From contig LNKV01000031.1 of the NCBI GenBank assembly GCA_001465935.1, forward strand, positions 209,871 through 273,870: a stretch of 64,000 nucleotides of DNA, given 5' to 3'. Below, in pieces: positions 56,101-64,000 of this stretch (the stretch's first letter is position 1; every line of letters begins with the position of its first letter). The notes beneath the pieces are model-generated. The model was given only the letters and a program-made list of their open reading frames with translations. It searched no databases and was not told the origin of the DNA. The position numbers were made by a program, and so were the translations under genes. This stretch comes from Clarireedia homoeocarpa. Its lineage: Eukaryota; Ascomycota; Leotiomycetes; Helotiales; Rutstroemiaceae.

Positions 56101-58489
56101 ATTGGAGAATCGCAGGCAAGTGGCTTCGATTGTAGACAATGAGCGCGGAGCGATATATTATTGGCATCATAGTGTCCAGCAGGCCAGCAGGAGCGTTGGG
56201 AGCCGCCTCAATACGTTTGGCAAATTCCTTGATTGCGTTATGGACAGTTTTGAATTCGCTCTTGGGGTCCATAGCATAACGTAAGAGCTGATAGGATCTG
56301 CGGTCGTGCATTTTTGCGTACTTGTGTAATTCTTGACTGGCCCTCAGAGGGTCTGGAAGGAATTGGATAATGTAGTCGATGATACCCTTGAGCTTTTGCC
56401 TAATATCTGCAGCATTATCATCCATGACACCACCGTTGAACTCTTCACACTTTGAAAGGAAAGCTTGCAGAATATCGGCATATGACTTTTGCCTAGCTTG
56501 CATTGCAAAGAAAGCCTTTTTAGCTTTTGCGTCCAGAGATCTGACCATCAGCAAGATGCGCTCTGCTCGGATTTTGTCTGCATCGAATGGCCCATCGCTA
56601 GCCACCTGAGATTGAGAGGCACCATTTGACTTCAATCCTTTGGATTTCGAAGGAGGGTAAGTTAGAGGAATCAATTGCTCAAACTCCACATGATCTAGAA
56701 GCACGTAGAGTTCGGCATCGTTGGCGAAGAAAGCATCGAAAATCCTAGATGGAATAGCGCCCAACGCAGCAATAACAAGCTCGTTGCCTGCCGCTATCTC
56801 TCCGACAGCCACTCCCCATATCGTTCCCAAAATCCTCATAGCTTCTACACGTACCGCAGGTTTGCGATCCCTTGCTCGATCTGCTAAATTGCAAAGAACA
56901 GATCCAGACTTGGTGACTGGTCCATTTGGAGCAAGCTTGGCCATGATATCTGGCAAGTTGAAACCAGCCACTGCTTGGACGGCCGCGAGTCTAACCTTTT
57001 CATCTGCATCGGTCAGCTTCTCGGCTAGTGCTCTGACCAAGGCTCCCTCCTCCTCGCGATTTAACCCTATACCCCCAGCGGAAGTTACCAGAATCCGTCC
57101 AATAGCGGTAGTCCATGCTGCTCGGATGACTGCTGACTTATCATTCTTTCGGCCTAGGAAACTATGGTAAACAGCAGGGTGTGTCAGAGAGAAAGATTGC
57201 GGCGAGCTGGGTTTAGTGAGAATGTTCGTAGATTCTGGTTCAGAGTACTCGTCAAGTTTGAATGGCGGGTAAGCGGCCGGATCCATGCTAGGAGCTGGAG
57301 GTGGACCTGCAGCACCAATTCCGGAAATGATATCTCCGAGAGTCGCCGTAGCCATCTTTCGTAATTCGACGTTTTCCGCCGATAATTCTGCCTCAACCTG
57401 TGGAATGACGTTCTGCAAAACTGCGGGCGATGCGCGCCACAACTCCCGTAGAAGCTTATGAGCCTTTTGAAGCTCCTTCACATCGGCGTCTGAAGGACCA
57501 GCATGGGCATCCTCTTCATCAGATTCAGCATCTTCGTTGTCCTTTCGATGCCCATTCGCCTTTGAGGCTCCATCAGAAACCTCCAACATAACTTCGTTGA
57601 AATATTGGCTAACATAACGGGACATCTTTTCAGAGCATTCGTTGCAGATTGTCTTGGCCATGTTATAAGCTTCTGGTAGATCTTTCAACAAAAGAGTAGA
57701 CTGTTTTTCATCCGCCTTTGCATCATTTTTGCTTTTTCCTCCTCCGCCTCCTCCTCCTCCTCCAGGCGTCGCGGCTCGAAGGAATTGCGCCATAATGATA
57801 TCTATAACTTGCGCAGGTATGACTTGGGCCTCATCTACCAGAGTAACCAAAGCTTGTGTCATATTGAACTCAACATCTTTGCTAATTTGTTCGCCGGTCG
57901 AAGATTTTGAGGCACCCGAAGTTATGTCGAAGAAGCTGCTGAATAGGTGGAGCATAAGGTCATCGGCGTTGGGCACGTCGGTGAGTAGTACGATACTCTT
58001 GACATCTGCGAGGGATGATAAGACATATCTATGCTCTGTATTGTACCCATGCCCAGGATTGGAGAGAGCGGGCAAGATGGAAGTGACGAAAAGTGTAAAA
58101 ATATTCTACTACAATTAGCATCCAATTTTCAAGAGCTTCAGTTTCTGCGGAAGTCCCCTTACTTTGACTTGAGTTTGTGTATATGGCGCATCTGGAGCGC
58201 AAAGCTTTAGAATGTCCACCAAGCAGCATGCTGTCCATGCCTTGACCCCGTTGTCCTTATGATTCAATAGATTTTGCGCCGCAAGCTCCTTTGCCACTTC
58301 AGTAAGAGACGATTTGTCCACTTCCTCCTGGTCGAGCTCCCGCAGCTCACTTGCAAGCCTCTTCAACCGGTCCAGCAAGGTAGCCGTCGCGATAGGTTTT
58401 CCCGCGCGCCATGATAGTGGCTCGTTGAAGGACAATGTTGTGGAGGACTGTGGTTCAGGAGATTCTACCGCACCGCGGCGCGGAGCCAT
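53199..58489 (-). CDS. PDS5: Sister-chromatid cohesion factor Pds5 (BimD/Spo76)
   Basis: Pds5 is a HEAT-repeat cohesin regulator. Exons 58163-58489, 54632-58105 and 53199-54566 give 1722 residues. The N terminus (PLSWRAGKPIATATLLDRLK, LAAQNLLNHKDNGVKAWTAC) and the following SSLADVKSIVLLTDVPNADD are typical of BimD/Spo76 proteins. HEAT repeats continue to about residue 1200 (EKVRLAAVQAVAGF, KPAVRVEAMRILGTIW). The ~450-residue C-terminal tail is disordered, alternating Lys-rich and Glu-rich blocks with AT-hook-like RGR motifs. Its nearly pure Glu/Ala/Pro repeats (EPESEPEA) give a long open frame on the opposite strand, which is only a shadow. The ATG at 58489 is the only one before the conserved N terminus. 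Confidence 0.92.
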
Positions 58490-60280
58490 TTTCGAATTAA
58501 AAACTCCAGTCGCGAAGATATAATTGATATGAAGCTTCTTCCGTAAACCAAATTGACAAATGCGCAGATATCAATCGTTCGTTCGTGTGTTTGATGATGA
58601 TTGATCGCTTGATTGAACTCTCGACCTTACATGGGTCTGTGGTGGTGGTGGTGGTGGTGGATTATTTCGCGTGTCGTACAAGGAAGCACCTCGACGCGTC
58701 TAGTATTTCGCGATGGAAGTAATCACGCTTTTAACTTTCACTTCCTCTTCTTCACTTCACTTCTCGATTGGGTGGTGCGAATACATGAATGCATGAGCGA
58801 TTATCCAAAATCTATGGGTTTTATTGGTTGTTTTACCAGTACGGGTGAAATTTGCAAGGCGTTGTTCCGCAAGACGTTCCATGTACCCTTTCGTCAACGG
58901 AGGCTAACCGGACCAAGGGATCCGCTCAACATTGCAGTAAGATTATGACGGGCATTAGGCGTCAATACGAAATACATGGCTGGCAGGTTGTTCAAATGTT
59001 GACTCGTGTCGTGAACTTACAAGTGGTCCCACAGCTTTCATTGCGTCCGATCACATTGGAGCCCGACAGTTACTCACTTCACGGAAGCTTCAACTGATCG
59101 ATGGGTATCATCGCCGGCTCTGCATGGGAGAAAGGAACGACTCTGGTGTAGCTGCGGATCTAACATATCAGCACTGCTTGTTGTCTGGCCGATCCCCCAG
59201 GCTGAGCATGATATTGGATGTTATGGTGTGGTTGTGCGGTTGGATATGCTTTCTTCAAGAAAGGAAGCCAGCCTTCCAGTAGAGATCTTTGCCGCTCGAC
59301 TAAAGGTCAAGGGCTGCCGGAAGAAGTCGAGAATGTGCCTCCTTGAAGTATTCTTGTGACTGGAAGCTATTCTATCTGGCAGCATGCTAGAATGTGCGAG
59401 TGTTAGCTACTGGGCTAGTTGGCTCGGTTTCCTTGAGAAGAGAGCATGGCCAGACTACCACCTCACTCTGTTTCCAAGGAGGATGAAACCCGAGTACAGT
59501 CGAGGCTTCTCGTAATCTCGTCTCCTGCGTCCTCGACAGTTTGTACGTGTTCATTGAAGACCCGTGACGTTGATAAGTATAGTATGGTGGCAGGTATTCG
59601 CCTTTGATGACCTATCGAAAGATGTCTACGACCACAGCTGGTGGCCAGAAACTCCCAAAGTGATGCGCAGTTGTACACTCCCAGATACCGACCTGGCACA
59701 TCTTTCACAATGTCAGAGCAAGCAAATGCTGAGTATGTGCATGAGTAGAGGTCACCTGATATGAATGCCCATCTCCATTCGTCCCACCTGTTTGTTTGCG
59801 CCTACATTGGCGGATGATCTCAAGTCGATCTGCCACAAAGTCGACGAACGGTGGTTGGGAAGATAAGTGAAGGAAATTGCCATGGTTGGTTGATACCATA
59901 ACTGTTGATATTCACCGGCTAAGTGAAATTCGCTGTCTCTTTGCTATTACTCTTTAATCTTGTTTGTTCTCTAATTTCCAAATTCACTTCACCATCCACG
60001 TGAACATCACCAGATCCCCGCTTTCGAGATAAATATCTCAACTTTTCTTCTGACTCTACATCACCACAACAAAAACAACCACATTCGTTTGTATCTCGCG
60101 CACATAACTTGTAAGACTCTGCCTTCAACAAGTCATCTCACTCTCTACTTTTACTAGGATTTCCTCCATTTGATTTGGTCACTTCGAACGATACAAATAA
60201 CTCCTTTCCTGTCGTTACTCCTCGCATCTTGATCAAAGATTTCTTTCCACTTGGTTGCCTTTGAAGCAAGAATCGAAACA
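58490..60280. other. Divergent intergenic region, 1.8 kb
   Basis: Upstream regions of PDS5 (left) and the wall-protein gene (right). A GGT run lies at 58634-58655. No gene seen; small frames here lack domains. Pyrimidine-rich sequence at 59940-60240 looks like a promoter and 5' UTR of the right-hand gene. Confidence 0.4.
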
Positions 60281-62261
60281 ATGAATTTCTTCTTGGGTAT
60301 TGTTTGGTTCTTGGTAACATTGACGGTTGCTACTGAACCTTTGGCAGATGGTCATCGGCCTGATGCAAATAACGGTATGCTTTGACAATCTTTTTCATCA
60401 GCGTCGAAGATTAACCCACTGGCTGACTGCAGGCGATGCTGCAGGTTATCATGAAATGCGACAAATTGCAGCTGGTGGCTTTGTCCTTCCGGACTCATCT
60501 TTGGTCACGCAAAATACCATTGTCGTCGCGACTGCTACCGCCACTGGCGGATTGTTCTCAAACGCAACTTCAATTGCTGTCGTCAATGGCGCAGCTTCAT
60601 CTGCTGTTCCATCTTTCATCCCCGTCAATCCTACCAGTCATTTCTTCGATCCTGCTCCAATTCCAAAGGAAACAATATCTACCCTTGTGACCGTTGCAAC
60701 TGTCAATCTTCCTCAAGAAACCTCAACTGACACAGATGTCATTTTGACCACTTTACCTTCCGCTCAAAGTGCTACGTAAGTACTCGACTAAATCTCAAAA
60801 TAGATTTGACCATGCTGATCTCTTCTTTTTTTCATTCAGAGGAGGTTTTAAGGATGCTCCCGGTGTTGCACCTGAGTATGCGTCACTTCTTTGATATAAA
60901 CAAAACTTCAACACTGACAAGATTCTAGTACTCAAACGACATCTCAAGGAACTGCATTACCAGCATCTTCAAGTGCGCCAGCTGAGATAGTATCCACCGT
61001 AACGCTTATTCCAATTGAGGCATCTAGTTCCCAATCGTCGGATTTAATGACTGAGTCTGCTTCAAGCTTTCAGGTTACAGGAACCCCTGTTTCAAGCCTT
61101 GTAGTTTCTACTACACCTGCTTCGACTGCTTCCTTCACCAGCATTCGCCTCGTCGGTACTCCGGTCGCAAACCCATCTTCACCAAACAGCTCACCAGCTG
61201 GAGAGAGCCATCTTAGCGTGCAGGTGTCTGACTCGGCCTCTGCTACTTTTGCATCTATTGCATCTCAGTCTTCTCAAAGCGAAACTCAGCCGATTGCTCC
61301 ATCAAACGATGCCAATTCTCATTCGACTATTTCCTCAACAACTACTAGCACGACCACTCTTTTTACCACAACCACACTTACACATGAAACCTTGACAAGT
61401 ACAGTGACCTTGTCGAGCACGCCCTCAACGCAAAGCTCTGTCTCCTCAATAATCTCTCAAAGTCTCATCGATAAGCTCATCAGCGGTGGCTCCTTGTCAG
61501 GCGAGACAATTATCGAAAAAATTACCTCAGGCAGCAGCACTTACACCACGACTGAGACTGGTCCTTGCAGCACGATAACGCGATCTATCGCCATAAACCC
61601 TGCATTCAACAACTCTGCCTCATCTGTTTCTCATTTTCCCACTGACACTGCAGCTGGTCTCGCCGCAGGTTCATCCGCCTCACCATTTTGCACATGCCCA
61701 ACTCCACAGACCGTCACTGTCACCCAGACTGTCTCACCATTGTCGTCTGTTGCGTCATTCACACCGCAGGTTCCTCCCAGTGACGGATTCGTTGGAATTC
61801 CTGCTATAACTTCCAGTTCTGCTCTAGAAACGATCGCGTTGTCGAAGAGCGGCGACATCTTGGAGCCTGTTCAGTCTACTACTCATTCTTACTCATCTTG
61901 GCCCTCATTCCTACCTGCCGCGCCTTCTTCATCCTTCACCCCAACCATAAGCCCCATCTACCCATCTTCATCATCGGTGGTGGCCTCACTCTCTAAAACA
62001 ATGCCATACCCCAATAGCACCACTCCGGTAAGCTCCAGCGGTAGTCTCCTCAGAACAGCTATACAACCCCCTTCTTCCTCGTCCCCGTCAGGTCGTAGTT
62101 CAAGCGGGTTCCCAGCCGGCACCCATCTCTCGCTAACGCCTATTCCCCAGTCCACATCTCCGCCCACATACACTAGCGCGGCTGATTTCCAAAGATTGCC
62201 CATTGGCACGGAGGGTCTAGCACTTGTCGTAGGATTTGTTGCCCTTTTCTTACTTTTTTAG
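60281..62261 (+). CDS. Ser/Thr-rich GPI-anchored cell wall protein
   Basis: Exons 60281-60374, 60433-60775, 60840-60875 and 60929-62261 give 601 residues. Residues 1-18 form a signal peptide (MNFFLGIVWFLVTLTVA). The middle is Ser/Thr/Pro-rich, with repeated TSTTTSTTTLFTTTT-like runs expected to be heavily O-mannosylated, and two Cys pairs (GPCSTIT, FCTCPTP). The C terminus is a hydrophobic tail (EGLALVVGFVALFLLF) preceded by a small-residue region, matching a GPI-attachment signal. This is a generic fungal wall or adhesin-like protein; no catalytic domain was seen. The short 36-nt third exon keeps frame. Confidence 0.85.
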
Positions 62262-63112
62262 ACGGAACTTCGACTTGCGTACCCTTGCATTTCAGTCAAC
62301 TCTCTTGTGAACGCCACTATGCAGAGATGGATGATTTCAGAAGCGACGGGGAGGCAAGTGCGCTGCTTTCATTTCATTTGCGTTCGTACAGGAAGTATGC
62401 CTCCATATTGTGGTGGGTGGAGCACGGATACAAAGCACAGAGATAGCTTCATCTGACTTGTACTGTACGTGCTTGACACCTAGTTACCTTAGGATAAGAT
62501 AAGCTACTATGATGGATAGTTAACGGATACGATGAATATAATGGCTTTTTTTTTTTTCGTTCCCTCTCAACAACGAGAATATGACGACGATAGGATTGGA
62601 GGAAACAAGGAATACAAATTTATGATTGCTGATCAAATTTGAAGTATTATTCTGTTCTGTGACTCGCTTTTCTTACGTAAACGAAGGATATTTATGAATG
62701 TGAGTGCGTTCTTGGAGTCATTGGGAGGTGGTTACGGGTTGAAAATGGCTCATCGTGGCTTCTGACAGCTTGACAGCTCCGATGTGGTAGTGCTTATCAC
62801 CCCTGAACATCGCGGATGATTTGAACCTAATGGCCGATCTTCAGCCTTATAGAGACACTAAACAGATGAAGCGAGACGCTAATGTCGGAAACTTTAGGCT
62901 TGAAAGTTGACAGTTGAGAGGCGCAAATTAACGAATAAGATCTCTATGGAAGAGAAATAGCAAACAGAAGATTTCTACGAGTGAGACGACATAGAATATT
63001 GGATTACTAGTCCTACAAACTCTATCCTCCCCATCAATCTACGATCCGATTGCGACACAATCTACATTCGTTTGTTCCACCAAATCACTATCGCGATCGT
63101 CGATTCGACAAC
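62262..63112. other. Intergenic between wall protein and CEG1
   Basis: Contains a poly-T run near 62547-62558 and the CEG1 upstream region. No gene seen. Confidence 0.4.
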
Positions 63113-64000
63113 ATGAGTGGCCCAGTACGAGATATCCAGGCCCCAGGCCTCCCCGCAGAAGGCGATTTACTACGAAACATGCGCATGGAAGTTGCCAATC
63201 TTCTCGGCCGCAACAACCCTAGTTTCCCGGGCGCCCAACCCGTCAGTTTCACCCGCCGGCATCTCGACGAGCTCACGCGACAAGACTACTACGTCTGCGA
63301 GAAATCCGACGGCTTCCGCTACCTCCTCTACCTCACTGCCGACGGCAACGAAGAATGCCACTATCTCATCGACCGCCGCAACAACTACTGGTACATTCCC
63401 AAAGGCGCGCTGCATTTCCCCATCCCGCGCAATGTCGAAGCCTTCCATCGCGACACCCTCATCGACGGCGAGCTCGTCATGGATAAACTCCCCAACGGGC
63501 ACATGCAGCCAAAATACCTCGTCTTCGACTGCATGGTTCTCGACGGGAACAGCCTCATGAACCGCACCCTCGACAAACGCATCGCGTACTTCAAAGAGCG
63601 CATTTTCACCCCCTACGAAGAACTCCTCAAAGAATACCCCGAAGAAATCCCCTACATGCACTTCATCATGGAGCTCAAGCAAATGCAATTCAGCTACGCC
63701 GTGGAAATGATGTTCCGGCAGATTCTCCCCTCCCTCCCGCACGGCAACGACGGTCTCATATTTACTTGTCGCAGCACCGAGTACAAACACGGCACGGATC
63801 AGCACATCCTCAAATGGAAGCCGGAATCCGAAAACAGCATCGATTTCCGCCTGTCCCTCGACTTTCCTCTCGTGCAGCCAGACGCGCAGGACCGCGCCGA
63901 CGGCCTCACTGAGCCCTATCCCGACTACGACGCCCTGCCTGTATGCAACCTCCTCGTGCACGCCTCGCAGGGCAAAGATGTCTGGTACGGGACGATGTTC
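63113..64000 (+). CDS. CEG1: mRNA guanylyltransferase (capping enzyme), 3' truncated by window
   Basis: Transfers GMP to the 5' end of nascent mRNA. The open frame from the ATG at 63113 runs 296 codons with no stop to the window edge. Motif I is EKSDGFRYLLYL, with the Lys that forms the enzyme-GMP intermediate (usual consensus KxDGxR). FHRDTLIDGELVMD is motif III and YLVFDCMVLDG is IIIa. NDGLIFTCRSTEYKHGTD is motif IV, followed by ILKWKPESENSIDFRL (motif V). The OB-fold domain lies beyond the window. There are no introns in the visible part. Codon usage is noticeably C-ending compared with neighbours. Confidence 0.93.
   Translation, partial: MSGPVRDIQAPGLPAEGDLLRNMRMEVANLLGRNNPSFPGAQPVSFTRRHLDELTRQDYYVCEKSDGFRYLLYLTADGNEECHYLIDRRNNYWYIPKGALHFPIPRNVEAFHRDTLIDGELVMDKLPNGHMQPKYLVFDCMVLDGNSLMNRTLDKRIAYFKERIFTPYEELLKEYPEEIPYMHFIMELKQMQFSYAVEMMFRQILPSLPHGNDGLIFTCRSTEYKHGTDQHILKWKPESENSIDFRLSLDFPLVQPDAQDRADGLTEPYPDYDALPVCNLLVHASQGKDVWYGTMF

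Noticed and set aside
63170..63961. Minus-strand ORF of 263 residues
   Set aside because: Antisense shadow of the capping enzyme, whose plus-strand frame has all guanylyltransferase motifs.
1..64000. CRISPR arrays, rRNA or tRNA genes, bacterial operon signals
   Set aside because: No regularly spaced identical repeats with unique spacers; no tRNA B-box or cloverleaf recognised by eye; gene structure is eukaryotic. A tRNA scan would be needed to exclude tRNA genes fully.

Overview
The window is nuclear DNA of a filamentous ascomycete. Genes are split by many short introns (about 45-100 nt, GTRNGT donors, CTNAC-like branch sites), and the families are fungal: DUF3328/UstYa, DUF2015, a sedolisin tripeptidyl peptidase, a GPI-anchored Ser/Thr-rich wall protein and ustiloxin-type peptide machinery. 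Family content and moderate GC would fit Leotiomycetes (Sclerotinia/Botrytis relatives), but that is inference. Every gene model was assembled by hand from splice motifs and frame continuity; all spliced lengths given are multiples of three.

Left region (0.5-12 kb): the main discovery candidate, a compact cluster that looks like a fungal dikaritin-type (Kex2-processed, UstYa-modified) RiPP locus. A secreted 158-residue precursor (6073-6820, minus) carries five copies of VAEVWANW, each followed by NHP and most preceded by KR or KK. Each repeat occupies its own exon, bounded by near-identical 52-58 nt introns. Two DUF3328/UstYa-like oxidases flank it (3687-4731 minus; 7684-8839 plus). Outside these lie a secreted S53 tripeptidyl peptidase (520-2813 minus) and an M1 aminopeptidase (9290-12026 plus), both plausible trimming enzymes. 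The left edge of the cluster may lie outside the window.

Housekeeping blocks: ribosomal protein eL28 (13.6-14.5 kb), a DUF2015 protein (15.3-15.8), an RRM+PUF RNA-binding protein of the Jsn1/Puf2 type (18.8-22.6), Vps72/YL1 of SWR1-C (25.8-27.9), a double-PHD Rco1-like subunit of an Rpd3S-type deacetylase (38.9-43.4), an Ebp1/PA2G4-like protein (44.8-46.4), Snf5 of SWI/SNF (47.1-49.3), Sgf73 of SAGA (50.0-51.8), Pds5 of cohesin (53.2-58.5) and the mRNA capping guanylyltransferase Ceg1, cut by the right edge (63.1-64.0). The 25-64 kb stretch is notably rich in chromatin genes.

Accessory/decaying block (28-37 kb): a P450 C-terminal relic, a small secreted protein made of two homologous halves, an orphan 199-residue ORF, an MFS transporter with a 15-nt microexon, a likely Rho-GTPase relic and an ankyrin-repeat relic. 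A GPI-anchored Ser/Thr-rich wall protein lies at 60.3-62.3 kb.

Non-coding structure: degenerate ~35-40 bp repeats at 5.2-5.65 kb, several foldback elements (5.16, 12.84, 16.68 and 20.17 kb, the last inside a PUF-gene intron), and a 2.9 kb pyrimidine-rich, microsatellite-dense gap (15.8-18.8 kb).
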